DNA of 64,000 nucleotides from Streptomyces lanatus (GCF_014655715.1 NZ_BNBM01000005.1:186001-250000), one strand, 5' to 3'; positions 7,506 to 15,727 are shown, counted from the first letter of the stretch. Translations and numbers: made by a program. The notes: generated by a model from the sequence alone, not told the origin.

Positions 7506-8663
7506 ATGGCCGAGGCCTACATCGTCGAAGCGGTCCGTACGCCCGTCGGGCGGCGCGGAGGAGGGCTCAGCGAGGTCCATCCGGCCGACCTGGGCGCGCA
7601 TGTGCTCAAGGCGCTCGTGGAGCGCGCGGGCATGGACCCGGTGGCCGTCGAGGACGTCGTCTTCGGCTGTTTGGACGCCGTCGGCCCCCAGGCCGGCGAC
7701 ATCGCCCGGACCTGCTGGCTGGCGGCCGGGCTGCCCGAGGAGGTGCCGGGCGTCACCGTCGACCGGCAGTGCGGGTCCTCGCAGCAGGCCGTGCACTTCG
7801 CGGCCCAGGGCGTGCTGTCCGGCACCCAGGACCTGGTGGTCGCGGGCGGTGTGCAGAACATGTCGATGATCCCCATCGCCTTCGCCACCCGGCAGGCCGC
7901 CGAGCCGCTCGGGCTGACCGCGGGCCCCTTCGCGGGCAGCGAGGGCTGGCGGGCACGGTACGGGCAGAAACCCGTCAACCAGTTCGCCGGCGCCGAGATG
8001 ATCGCCGCCAAGTGGGGGATCACCCGGCAGGACCAGGAGGAGTTCGCCCTGCGCTCGCACCGGCGTGCGCTGCGGGCGATCGACGAGGGCCGCTTCGAGC
8101 GCGAACTGGTGCCGTACGGGCAGGTCGCCGTGGACGAGGGGCCCCGGCGGGACACCTCGCTGGAGAAGATGGCGGGACTGAAGCCCGTTATCGACGGCGG
8201 CACCATCACCGCGGCCTGTTCCTCGCAGGTCTCCGACGGCGCGGCGGCGATGCTGCTGGCCTCGGAGCGGGCGGTGCGCGAGCATGGGCTCACGCCCCGG
8301 GCCCGGGTGCACCACCTCTCGGTGCGCGGTGAGGATCCCATCCGCATGCTCACCGCGCCGATACCCGCCACCGCCCACGCCCTGAAGAAGACCGGCCTGT
8401 CCATCGACGAGATCGATCTCGTCGAGATCAACGAGGCCTTCGCGCCCGTCGTCCTGGCCTGGCTCAAGGAGACCGGCGCGGATCCCGACAAGGTCAATGT
8501 CAACGGTGGTGCGATCGCCCTGGGGCATCCGCTGGGGGCGACAGGGGTCAAGCTGATGACGACCCTGCTGCACGAACTGGAGCGCACCGGTGGACGGTTC
8601 GGACTCCAGACGATGTGCGAGGGCGGGGGACAGGCCAATGTGACGATCATCGAGAGGCTGTGA
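7506..8663 (+). CDS. fadA6: Thiolase, FadA6-like acetyl-CoA acetyltransferase
   Basis: A 385-residue thiolase of full length. The nucleophilic Cys89 is in VDRQCGSSQQ, the activating His in NEAFAP and GHPLGATG, and the second Cys in MCEGGGQANV. It follows the KstR2-like gene by 26 bases with a ggggag ribosome site. FadA6 in the HIP pathway cleaves a beta-keto acyl-CoA left after opening of the last steroid rings, releasing acetyl-CoA. The active site is intact, so ordinary degradative thiolysis is expected. Substrate choice is inferred from the cluster, not from the sequence. Its 3' end overlaps the convergent ipdC-like gene by 17 bases. Confidence 0.86.
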   Translation: MAEAYIVEAVRTPVGRRGGGLSEVHPADLGAHVLKALVERAGMDPVAVEDVVFGCLDAVGPQAGDIARTCWLAAGLPEEVPGVTVDRQCGSSQQAVHFAAQGVLSGTQDLVVAGGVQNMSMIPIAFATRQAAEPLGLTAGPFAGSEGWRARYGQKPVNQFAGAEMIAAKWGITRQDQEEFALRSHRRALRAIDEGRFERELVPYGQVAVDEGPRRDTSLEKMAGLKPVIDGGTITAACSSQVSDGAAAMLLASERAVREHGLTPRARVHHLSVRGEDPIRMLTAPIPATAHALKKTGLSIDEIDLVEINEAFAPVVLAWLKETGADPDKVNVNGGAIALGHPLGATGVKLMTTLLHELERTGGRFGLQTMCEGGGQANVTIIERL

Positions 8664-9696
8664 GACGCCGACAGGTTTCCTCCGCCTCCTTCATGATCCG
8701 CTCCACCAGCTCCCCGCACGACGGCAGGTCGTCGATCACCCCGGCGACCTGCCCGGACGCCATCACCCCCAGATCCGTACGGCCGTCCACCATGGACGCC
8801 TTGAGCAGCATCGGCGTGTTCGCGGCGAGCAGGACCTGGCTCCAGGTCAGGTCCTTGCCGTGCCGCAGGGCGCGGCCGTCCCGGAGCATCCGGCGCCAAG
8901 TCGTGCCGGAAAGCTTCCGGTAGTCGGCCGCTCTACGCACCGCCTGGAGCAGGGCCCGCGCCCGGCCGGAGTGCTCCAGGGCCTCGACCAGCTCCGTGCG
9001 CAGCATGCGGTGGGGCAGGCCGTCCACGGCCGTGGTGACCGTGACATCCCGTACCGTCGCCGCCAGATACCGCGCCTTCACCGCTTCCGGCACCGTCGAG
9101 TCCGAGGTCAGCAGGAACCGTGTGCCCATGGCGATGCCCGCCGCCCCGTAGGCCAGCGCCGCGACCAGCCCCCTGCCGTCGAAGAAACCGCCCGCCGCCA
9201 CGACGGGTATCTCCACGGCGTCGACGACCTGGGGCAGCAGCACGGTCGTCGCCACCTCACCGGTGTGCCCGCCGCCCTCCCCGCCCTGCACGATCACCGC
9301 GTCCGCACCCCAGGCGGCCACCTTCTCCGCATGCCGCCGCGCCCCGATCGAGGGGATGACGACCACGCCCGCCTCCTTGAGCGCGGCCATCAGCTCACGG
9401 GAGGGCGCGAGCGCGAAGGACGCGACCCGTACCCCCTCGTCGATCATCACGCTCACCCGGTCGCCGGCGTCCGAGGCATCCGCCCGCAGATTCACCCCGA
9501 ACGGCGCGTCCGTACGCGACTTGACCTCCCGTATCGCCTCGCGCAGCCGGTCGAGCGTCATCGTCGCCGAGGCCAGGATGCCCAGCGCCCCCGCGTTCGC
9601 CGTCGCCGAGACCAGCCGGGGGCCCGCCACCCAGCCCATCCCCGTCTGCACGATCGGGTGGCGGACCCCGACCAGCCGGGTCAGCGGTGTCTCCAT
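8647..9696 (-). CDS. ipdC: Nitronate-monooxygenase-family flavoprotein, IpdC-like
   Basis: A 349-residue FMN-dependent TIM-barrel protein of the 2-nitropropane dioxygenase family. The N-terminal HPIVQTGMGWVAGP, the phosphate-binding QGGEGGGHTGEV and the GGFFDGRG block are typical. It is the last gene of echA20-ipdA-ipdB-ipdC, and its ATG shares one base with the ipdB stop (TGATG). In Mycobacterium, Rv3553 (ipdC) holds the same place in the KstR2 regulon and acts as a reductase on a steroid-derived CoA ester. Although databases call such proteins nitronate monooxygenases, the context argues for a steroid-ring reductase. The reaction was not established from sequence. Confidence 0.83.
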   Translation of the reverse strand: METPLTRLVGVRHPIVQTGMGWVAGPRLVSATANAGALGILASATMTLDRLREAIREVKSRTDAPFGVNLRADASDAGDRVSVMIDEGVRVASFALAPSRELMAALKEAGVVVIPSIGARRHAEKVAAWGADAVIVQGGEGGGHTGEVATTVLLPQVVDAVEIPVVAAGGFFDGRGLVAALAYGAAGIAMGTRFLLTSDSTVPEAVKARYLAATVRDVTVTTAVDGLPHRMLRTELVEALEHSGRARALLQAVRRAADYRKLSGTTWRRMLRDGRALRHGKDLTWSQVLLAANTPMLLKASMVDGRTDLGVMASGQVAGVIDDLPSCGELVERIMKEAEETCRRLTASR

Positions 9697-10433
9697 CAGA
9701 CGGCGACCTCCCTGGCGCGGGTGTTTCCCGGGTCGATCACCTCGCGGATGAGCCGCAGTTCCTCGGCGGTGGGTGGTCGGGACTGAGGTACGTCGTCGGG
9801 GACGGTCAGCTCGAACGCCGTCGCCTCCCTGACGTGATCCGGGGTGACGCCCGGGTGGAGCGAGACCGGGCGCATCGAGTGGTCAGGGGTGTCGAAGTCG
9901 AACACGCCCAGGTCGGAGACGACACGGGGGATGCGGTGGTACCGGGCGGCGGCTCCCACATGGTCGTAGCCGACGCCGCACACCATGTCGACCTTCTCCA
10001 CGAATGCGCGTCGCGAGTGCCGCGGTATCCAGTAACTGGTCGGATTGTTGAGGGTGTTGACCGGCGCCCCGCGCACCCCGAGCAGCTGGCGCTTCGGCCG
10101 CTCCCAGTCGCCGATGCAGGAGATGTTCTGGTTGCCGTAGCGGTCGATCTGGCTCGCGCCCATCATCACGTGCCGCCGACCGCCGGTGACCAGGGCGAGA
10201 TGCTGCCGGTACGGCAACCAGCCCTCGGCCGTCCCGTCCGGCCGGACCAGAGTCGCTTCGCCGTCGGTCAGCAGCAGGTCCGGCGAGAAGGTGAGCCGGG
10301 CGAGCCGGGCGCCGATGGACGGGATCAGGCCCATCGGGCTCGCCAGCACCTCACCATTGCCCCGCCAGGCCTCGGCGCAGGCGATCACGCAGTACTCGGC
10401 ACGGGTGACCTCCGCGGACGTCATGGCTTCCAT
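9696..10433 (-). CDS. ipdB: CoA-transferase-like hydrolase beta subunit, IpdB-like
   Basis: A 245-residue class-I CoA-transferase beta-like subunit. Blocks shared with M. tuberculosis IpdB include SPMGLIPSIGARLARLTFSPD, LLTDGEA, GRRHVMMGASQIDRYGNQN, GVRGAPVNTLNN and DHSMRPVSLHPGVTPDHVR. IpdA and IpdB together open steroid ring C by hydrolysing the cyclic beta-diketone COCHEA-CoA to MOODA-CoA. They are not true CoA transferases. I chose the ATG at 10433 because gggaggggac lies directly upstream. The next ATG at 10424 forms an ATGA overlap with the ipdA stop and is the alternative. It is translationally linked to both neighbours. Confidence 0.86.
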   Translation of the reverse strand: MEAMTSAEVTRAEYCVIACAEAWRGNGEVLASPMGLIPSIGARLARLTFSPDLLLTDGEATLVRPDGTAEGWLPYRQHLALVTGGRRHVMMGASQIDRYGNQNISCIGDWERPKRQLLGVRGAPVNTLNNPTSYWIPRHSRRAFVEKVDMVCGVGYDHVGAAARYHRIPRVVSDLGVFDFDTPDHSMRPVSLHPGVTPDHVREATAFELTVPDDVPQSRPPTAEELRLIREVIDPGNTRAREVAV

Positions 10434-11266
10434 GTCCCCTCCCTGACCGCCGACTGATACGCCTGCTCGTCCCCGTCGAGGAACCGCGCCGCGAACTCCG
10501 CCCATGCCGTGCTCGCGTACGCCTTCTGGAACGCCTCGTCCCGGCCGTAGTCGGGTGCGCACGAGGTGAAGTGCGCGCCGTTCGGGGCCTCGACGACCCC
10601 AGTCACCGTGTGCCGTTTGATCAGCAGTGACTGCGGGGGCGCCTCCTTCGTCAACTCGGCCGTGTCGACGATCCGTTCGCACGAGACGTAAGCCGTGTCC
10701 GCCGCCTCGCAGAACAGGTCGTCGAAGTACGGGTCGGGGCCGAGATACTGCCCGTTGCCCAGCCGGTCCGCGCGGTTCACATGCACCAGGGCGGCGTCCA
10801 GGCGCAGCGCCGGCATGGCCACGAACGTCTCCCCGTCGTCGTACGGCGAAGTCACCGTCCGCAGGCCCGGGTTGACGCGCATGACGTCCGAACCGATCCC
10901 GGCCCGCACCGGCAGGAACGGCAGCCGGTTCGCCGCGGCGTGCAGTCCCCACATGAACATCGCCTCGTCGATCTCCATGAGTTCGAGGGCGCCGCGCTCA
11001 CGGGCCGCGCGGTAGTGCGGTTCCAGCGGGATCGAGTCCAGGGTGACGAAGGGGGTGACCAGTTTGCGGATGCGTCCGGCGGCGGCCAGCATGCCGACGT
11101 CGGGGCCGCCGTACGAGACGACCGTGAGATCGGTGATGTCGGAGCGGAGCAGGGCGCGCACCAGGGCCATCGGTTTGCGCCGCGAGCCCCAGCCGCCGAT
11201 GCCCAGGGTCATGCCGTCGCGCAGCCGGGACACGACCTCGTCCGCGGTCGTCGTCTTGTCGCTCAC
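10421..11266 (-). CDS. ipdA: CoA-transferase-like hydrolase alpha subunit, IpdA-like
   Basis: A 281-residue alpha subunit. Family features are the N-terminal GMTLGIGGWGSRRKPMALVRALL, the ELMEIDEAMFMWGLHAAANRLPFLP block and RAGIGSDVMRVNP. The acidic cluster in the middle block is where the catalytic Glu of IpdAB lies. It starts at a GTG overlapping the echA20 TGA by 4 bases (GTGA), so the longer open frame upstream is a reading-frame extension through echA20 and not coding. Function: with IpdB, hydrolytic cleavage of the last carbon ring of the steroid nucleus. Gene order echA20-ipdA-ipdB-ipdC is identical to M. tuberculosis Rv3550-Rv3553. Confidence 0.86.
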   Translation of the reverse strand: MSDKTTTADEVVSRLRDGMTLGIGGWGSRRKPMALVRALLRSDITDLTVVSYGGPDVGMLAAAGRIRKLVTPFVTLDSIPLEPHYRAARERGALELMEIDEAMFMWGLHAAANRLPFLPVRAGIGSDVMRVNPGLRTVTSPYDDGETFVAMPALRLDAALVHVNRADRLGNGQYLGPDPYFDDLFCEAADTAYVSCERIVDTAELTKEAPPQSLLIKRHTVTGVVEAPNGAHFTSCAPDYGRDEAFQKAYASTAWAEFAARFLDGDEQAYQSAVREGTWKP

Positions 11267-12075
11267 TCGGCCACCTTCCTTTCCGGACTCGTCCCGAACC
11301 CGTCCCGGACCCGGTCGGCCACCCCGCTGAGATTTGCCTCGAAGGTGAAGCCCTGCTCGAAGCGGTAGCTGCGGCGGACGTCGACCGGGTCGATGCCGTT
11401 GATCGCGGCCTTGGCCAGGCGCAGCAGCTGCCCGTCCTTCGCGGCGATCTCTCGCGCCAACTCCAGGGCGGCGGCACGCAGTTCCGCGCGCGGCACGACC
11501 CGCCACACCGAGCCGTGCGCGTGCAGCTCGGCCGCCGTCGCCGTGCGCGAGGTGTAGTACAGGGCGCGCATCAGATGCTGGGGGACCAGCCGGGCCAGAT
11601 GCGTGGCCGCACCCAACGCACCCCGGTCCAGCTCGGGCAGCCCGAAGGTGGCGTCCTCGCTCGCCACGATCGCGTCCGCGTTGCCCACCAGGCCGATGCC
11701 GCCGCCCAGACAGAAGCCGTGCACGGCCGCGACGACGGGGACCTCGCAGTCGTAGACCGCCGCGAAGGCGTCCGCGCAGGCGTGGTTGACGCCGATCAGC
11801 GCGCTCTGGCCCTCCCGCTGTATCTCCTTGATGTCCACGCCCGCGTTGAATCCGCGCCCCTCGGCGGCGATCACGACGCACCGGATCTCCGGGTCGCGGC
11901 CCGCCGTCCGCACCGCGTCGGCCAGGGCGAACCAGCCGTCCACCGGCAGGGCGTTCACCGGCGGGTAGTCGACGGTGACGACCGCGATCCCCTCGTTCTG
12001 GGAGCTATCGGACCTCTCGGACCCCTTTTCCGGGGACGAGGTGGAGACACCCATGGACGCATCAGCTACCTTCAC
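11263..12075 (-). CDS. echA20: Enoyl-CoA hydratase/isomerase-family ring-opening enzyme, EchA20-like
   Basis: About 270 residues of crotonase fold: the oxyanion-hole segments GRGFNAGVDIKE and HGFCLGGGIGLVGNADAIVA and a FGLPELDRGALG block are clear. It lacks the classic double-Glu hydratase pattern. EchA20 in Mycobacterium hydrolyses the D ring of HIEC-CoA, and here it leads the same echA20-ipdA-ipdB-ipdC operon. The longest open frame begins at 12099 inside the KstR2-type operator, so I prefer the GTG at 12075 (ggaaag nine bases upstream). The ATG at 12054 is also possible. The extra N-terminal Ser/Glu-rich segment has no obvious domain. Confidence 0.83.
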   Translation of the reverse strand: MKVADASMGVSTSSPEKGSERSDSSQNEGIAVVTVDYPPVNALPVDGWFALADAVRTAGRDPEIRCVVIAAEGRGFNAGVDIKEIQREGQSALIGVNHACADAFAAVYDCEVPVVAAVHGFCLGGGIGLVGNADAIVASEDATFGLPELDRGALGAATHLARLVPQHLMRALYYTSRTATAAELHAHGSVWRVVPRAELRAAALELAREIAAKDGQLLRLAKAAINGIDPVDVRRSYRFEQGFTFEANLSGVADRVRDGFGTSPERKVAE

Positions 12076-12091
12076 ACTCAGCCGCTTTCCA

Positions 12092-12107
12092 CCAAACATT
12101 TGTTAGG
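12092..12107. promoter_or_regulatory. KstR2-type operator in the echA20 / SDR divergent promoter
   Basis: CCAAACATTTGTTAGG, extended to ACC...GGT over 12091-12108, is the reverse complement of the operator at 6034-6049 with one difference. It sits 16 bases upstream of the preferred echA20 start and about 48 bases upstream of the SDR start at 12155. It can therefore control both transcription units of the right half of the island. Confidence 0.7.
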
Positions 12108-12154
12108 TGTGTGGCTTCGAAGCTAGCAGTCGACGCAGACGAGCGGGAGAGCCT

Positions 12155-12913
12155 GTGGATAACTCGCACCAGCCGCGACTGACCGGCAGGACCGTCGTCG
12201 TCACGGGCGGCACGCGGGGCGTCGGGGCCGGGATCGCGCAGGCCTTCATCGAGGCCGGCGCCGATGTCGTGACCTGTGCGCGCCGACCGCCCGAAGTGCC
12301 GGTCAAGGGGACTGAGTTCATGCCCGTCGACCTGCGCGACCCGCAAGCCGTACGGGACTTCTTCGCCGACCTGCCCGGCCTGGACGTCCTCGTCAACAAC
12401 GCGGGCGGCACCCCGTACCGACGGCTCACGGACGCGGACGCGGAGCGGCATGCGCGCGTCATCGAGCTGAACCTCGTCGCCCCGCTCACGGCGTCCCTGG
12501 CCGCGTACGAGCATCTGAAGCGGGCGCGGGGATCGATCGTGATGATCGGCAGCGTCAGCGGCGGCCGTCCCTCGCCCGGATCGGCGGCCTACGGGGCGGC
12601 CAAGGCCGGCCTCGACAATCTGGCCCGCTCGATGGCGGTCGAATGGGCGCCGGAGATACGCGTCAACACACTCGTCGTCGGCATGGTCCGCACCGAACTG
12701 ACCCACCTCCACTACGGAGGCGACGACGGCATCGCCGGTGTCTCCCGCACCGTCCCGCTCGGCCGTCTCGCCGAGCCCGCCGACATCGGGGCTGCCGCCG
12801 TCTTCCTCGCCTCCGACGCCGCCGCATACATCAGCGGGGCGAGCCTGCTGGTGCACGGCGGGGGCGAGCGGCCCGCGTTCCTGGATGCCGCGACCGTCAA
12901 CAAGGAGGCATGA
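12155..12913 (+). CDS. Short-chain dehydrogenase/reductase (Rv3549c-like)
   Basis: A 252-residue SDR with VVVTGGTRGVGAGIA for NAD(P) binding, NNAGG, a catalytic Ser in MIGSVSGG, YGAAK, and a C-terminal dehydrogenase tail SDAAAYISGASLLVHGG. The GTG at 12155 follows gcgggaga; the open frame from 12107 would begin next to the operator and lacks a ribosome site. It is divergent from echA20 and followed at once by a second SDR gene, the arrangement of Rv3549c-Rv3548c in Mycobacterium. Likely role: oxidation or reduction of a hydroxyl/keto group on a HIP-derived CoA thioester. Which of the three SDRs in the island performs which step cannot be read from sequence. Confidence 0.8.
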   Translation: MDNSHQPRLTGRTVVVTGGTRGVGAGIAQAFIEAGADVVTCARRPPEVPVKGTEFMPVDLRDPQAVRDFFADLPGLDVLVNNAGGTPYRRLTDADAERHARVIELNLVAPLTASLAAYEHLKRARGSIVMIGSVSGGRPSPGSAAYGAAKAGLDNLARSMAVEWAPEIRVNTLVVGMVRTELTHLHYGGDDGIAGVSRTVPLGRLAEPADIGAAAVFLASDAAAYISGASLLVHGGGERPAFLDAATVNKEA

Positions 12914-12914
12914 C

Positions 12915-13820
12915 ATGAGCCGGATGAGTGAAGGCCGGACCGTGATCGTCACCGGTGCGGGGCGTGGGCTCGGACGAGCCCACGCCCTCGCGTTCGCCGC
13001 CGCGGGGGCGAACGTCGTCGTCAACGACCTCGACGTGGGCCTCGACGGCACCATCGGCACCGAAGGCTCCGCCCACCAGATCGTCGCCGAGATCCGCGCG
13101 GCGGGCGGTGAGGCCATCGCGCACGGCGGCGACGTGGCCACCGGCGCCGGGGCGGCCTCCCTGATCGCGGCCGCGCTGGAGACGTACGGCCGACTCGACA
13201 CGCTCGTCAACAACGCCGGGTTCCTGCGCGACCGGATGCTCGTCAACCTGGACGAGGACGACTGGGACGCGGTCGTACGCGTCCACCTCAAGGGCCACTT
13301 CCTCCCCCTGAAGCACGCGGCGGCGCACTGGCGGGCGGAGGCGAAGGCCGGGCGTACTCCGGTCGCCAGGGTCGTCAACACCAGCAGTGGGGCGGGGCTC
13401 CTGGGCTCGCTCGGGCAGGCGAACTACAGCGCCGCGAAGGCCGGAATCGTCGCCCTCACCCTGGTCGCGGCGGCCGAACTGACCCGCTACGGCATCCAGG
13501 TCAACGCGATCGCCCCGGCGGCCCGCACGCGCATGACGGAGCACACCTTCGCGGAGACCATGGCAGCCCCTGGTGCCGGCTTCGACTCCATGGCCCCGGA
13601 GAACGTCTCCCCGCTGGTCGTCTGGCTGGGCTCGGCAGCGAGTGAGGGTGTCACGGGCCGGATCTTCGAAGCGGAGGGCGGCCGGATCACCGTGATGGAG
13701 GGGTGGCGGGCCGGGCCGACGGCCGACAAGGGGGCGCGGTGGACCCCGGAGGAGGCGGGGGAGACGGCGCTGAAGCTGCTGGGGGAGGCGGAGGCGCCGG
13801 GAGCGGTATACGGGGCGTGA
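12915..13820 (+). CDS. Short-chain dehydrogenase/reductase (Rv3548c-like, MFE-2-type)
   Basis: A 301-residue SDR related to the dehydrogenase part of peroxisomal multifunctional enzyme 2. Motifs are VTGAGRGLGRAHALAF, NDLDV (adenine-binding Asp), NNAGFLRD, the catalytic Ser in NTSSGAG and YSAAK. A C-terminal extension (GRITVMEGWRAGP through the end) follows the core. The ATG at 12915 is preceded by a strong aaggagg six bases away and lies one base after the upstream SDR stop, so the two genes are co-transcribed. Family knowledge suggests 3-hydroxyacyl-CoA dehydrogenase activity in beta-oxidation. It closes the KstR2-type island on the right. Confidence 0.8.
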   Translation: MSRMSEGRTVIVTGAGRGLGRAHALAFAAAGANVVVNDLDVGLDGTIGTEGSAHQIVAEIRAAGGEAIAHGGDVATGAGAASLIAAALETYGRLDTLVNNAGFLRDRMLVNLDEDDWDAVVRVHLKGHFLPLKHAAAHWRAEAKAGRTPVARVVNTSSGAGLLGSLGQANYSAAKAGIVALTLVAAAELTRYGIQVNAIAPAARTRMTEHTFAETMAAPGAGFDSMAPENVSPLVVWLGSAASEGVTGRIFEAEGGRITVMEGWRAGPTADKGARWTPEEAGETALKLLGEAEAPGAVYGA

Positions 13821-13845
13821 CAGCCAACCCTCACCCCGCTGGGCG

Positions 13846-14784
13846 TCACGTATCGCACTCCAAAACCGTCCGGCACAACCCGCACCGCGCCCGGACCCGC
13901 CCCCTCACCGGCACCCGAATCCGCTGCTGACACGTAGGGCACGGAAACGACACCCGCAGCGGCCCCCGACCGTCCGGCGTGAACGCATACGGCACCCCCG
14001 GGACCCCCGGCCGGGAACCGGCGCCATTGTCCTGTGCGTGCCGCCGGTCGCGGGCATAGCGCCGCCGCCCCGCCCACCCCGCCGCCGTCAGCGGAGGCTG
14101 CTGCTCGTCGCGGCGGGCCTCGGCCATGCCCTTCTCGTACGCCGTGTAGGCCTGAGGGCTGGTGAACCACACCGACGGGTCCTCGGCGAAGACCAGCGCC
14201 CGCTTGGCCAGTACGTAGCCGAACTCCTCCGGCGTCAGATACCCCAGCTTCTGCGAGGACGCCGAGTCCTCCCGGTACGCGTCGAGCAGCAGCCAGCCCG
14301 CGCCCAGATACGTCGTCGCCGTGTCCGTGAGGATCTCGTTGTCGCGGGTGCCCGGGAAGGACAGGTCGAGGCGGTGCAGATACACATGCATCACCTCGTG
14401 GGCGAGGGCCGCGCCGATATCCCGGCGATGGGTCCGGAAGCGGTCGTTCAGCTCGACGAAGTACTCCGGTCCGGCGGCGAGTTCGACGCTCGCCGCATGG
14501 CTCATCTCCCGGAAGCCGACGACCATCCGGGCATCCGGCAGGTGGTAGTGCCGCACCAGCTCGCGGGCCACCCGCTGCGCCCCCAGATGGAGATCGTCGG
14601 TGTCGCAGAACGCCACGTCGGCCGGCGCCACGCTGGTCGCGAAGGTGTGGACGGTGTCGTACGACAGCCGCTTGTAGAGCGCGTTGATCGAGGCCCGCAC
14701 CGTCTCCAGGTGTGGGAAGCCGTGCTGGACCGGTCCGCCGTTCGCCACGCCCGTACCCCCAAGACGCCTGGAACCCGATTCCAC
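13846..14784 (-). CDS. HExxH metalloprotease-like protein with C-terminal zinc ribbon
   Basis: A 312-residue soluble protein I cannot place in a named family. It carries a zinc-protease-type motif LAHEVMHVYLH (HEVMH, near residue 135) with a downstream EILTDTATTYLGAG that could give the third ligand. The last 35 residues form a zinc ribbon (CPTCQQ...CGLCRTVL). It has no signal peptide or membrane segment. It is convergent with the SDR operon and divergent from the trypsin gene. Possible roles are a cytosolic metallopeptidase or a SprT/minigluzincin-like DNA-associated protease. A GTG about 12 codons after the chosen ATG is an alternative start. Confidence 0.75.
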   Translation of the reverse strand: MESGSRRLGGTGVANGGPVQHGFPHLETVRASINALYKRLSYDTVHTFATSVAPADVAFCDTDDLHLGAQRVARELVRHYHLPDARMVVGFREMSHAASVELAAGPEYFVELNDRFRTHRRDIGAALAHEVMHVYLHRLDLSFPGTRDNEILTDTATTYLGAGWLLLDAYREDSASSQKLGYLTPEEFGYVLAKRALVFAEDPSVWFTSPQAYTAYEKGMAEARRDEQQPPLTAAGWAGRRRYARDRRHAQDNGAGSRPGVPGVPYAFTPDGRGPLRVSFPCPTCQQRIRVPVRGRVRARCGLCRTVLECDT

Positions 14785-14911
14785 TCTACGGGGATGTGAG
14801 GGGATTTTCCCTGGTGAGGTTCCATGCCCGGGACGTGAGATCCGTCCTTGTCATGAACCCCCCTCGATCTTCATACTCCGGGTCGCTCAACCCCCCACGA
14901 AAGGACGAAAC

Positions 14912-15706
14912 TTGAGCCATCACATATCCCGGAGAAGCGGTCTCTCCGTGGCGAAGAGAGCCGCGGCTGTCGGTGCTGTGGCACTCGCGGTCGCCTCCCT
15001 CCAGCCGATCAGTGCGCAGGCCGCGTCCACCCGTATCGTGGGTGGAACGACCGCCGCGCAGAACGAGTTCCCCTTCATGGTCCATCTCTCGATGGGCTGC
15101 GGCGGGGCGCTCTACAAGAAGGACGTCGTGCTGACCGCGGCCCACTGCATGCAGGGCTCCGGCAACAACACCAGCATCACCGTCACCGCGGGTGTCAACG
15201 ACCTCAACTCCTCGGCCGCGATCAAGGTGAAGTCGAGGAAGGTCAAGGTGGCGCCGGGCTACGACGGCAACGGCAAGGACTGGGCGCTGATCAAGCTCGC
15301 CCGGCCCATCGACAAGCCGACGCTGAAGATCGCCACCACGGACCAGTACAACCGCGGCATCTTCACGATCGCGGGCTGGGGCGACACTGAGGAGGGGGCC
15401 GGCACGGGCACGACCAAGCTCCGCAAGGCCACCGTTCCCTTCGTCGCCGACCGCGTCTGCAAGCGCCACTACGGCAACCGGCTGGTGTCGAAGGAGGAAC
15501 TGTGCGCCGGCCAGCAGAGCGGCGGCATCGACACCTGCCAGGGCGACTCCGGCGGCCCCATGTTCCGCAAGGACGACGCGGGCAAGTGGATCCAGGTCGG
15601 CATCGTCAGCTGGGGCGACGGCTGCGCCCGCGCGGGTGTGCCCGGCATCTACACCGAGGTCAGCCACTTCGCGAAGGACATCGCCCGAGCGGCGTCCGCG
15701 CTGTAG
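14912..15706 (+). CDS. sprT: Secreted trypsin-like serine protease (S1 family)
   Basis: A 264-residue preproenzyme starting at a TTG after gaaaggacga. It has a twin-basic, hydrophobic signal sequence ending near AQAA, then a very short propeptide and the mature start IVGG. The catalytic triad is His in LTAAHC, Asp in KDWALIKL and Ser in GDSGGPMF. The specificity-pocket Asp (six residues before the catalytic Ser, in GIDTCQGDS) predicts cleavage after Arg/Lys. Sequence blocks such as EFPFMVHLSMGCGGALY and GIVSWGDGCA are close to Streptomyces griseus trypsin. It is a single-gene unit, convergent with the beta-galactosidase gene. Confidence 0.94.
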   Translation: MSHHISRRSGLSVAKRAAAVGAVALAVASLQPISAQAASTRIVGGTTAAQNEFPFMVHLSMGCGGALYKKDVVLTAAHCMQGSGNNTSITVTAGVNDLNSSAAIKVKSRKVKVAPGYDGNGKDWALIKLARPIDKPTLKIATTDQYNRGIFTIAGWGDTEEGAGTGTTKLRKATVPFVADRVCKRHYGNRLVSKEELCAGQQSGGIDTCQGDSGGPMFRKDDAGKWIQVGIVSWGDGCARAGVPGIYTEVSHFAKDIARAASAL

Positions 15707-15727
15707 GCGACCGGCGCACCAGGTGCG

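Noticed and set aside
10434..10952. Long upstream extension of the ipdB frame
   Set aside because: It is an out-of-frame reading of ipdA; IpdB homology begins at the ATG with a gggagg site at 10433.
9696..11266. Ordinary acetate/3-oxoacid CoA-transferase for the ipdA/ipdB pair
   Set aside because: The subunit blocks and gene neighbours match the IpdAB hydrolase better than succinyl-CoA or acetoacetate CoA-transferases.
12076..12099. Earlier start of echA20 at 12099
   Set aside because: The codon lies inside the KstR2-type operator and has no ribosome site; GTG 12075 or ATG 12054 is more likely.
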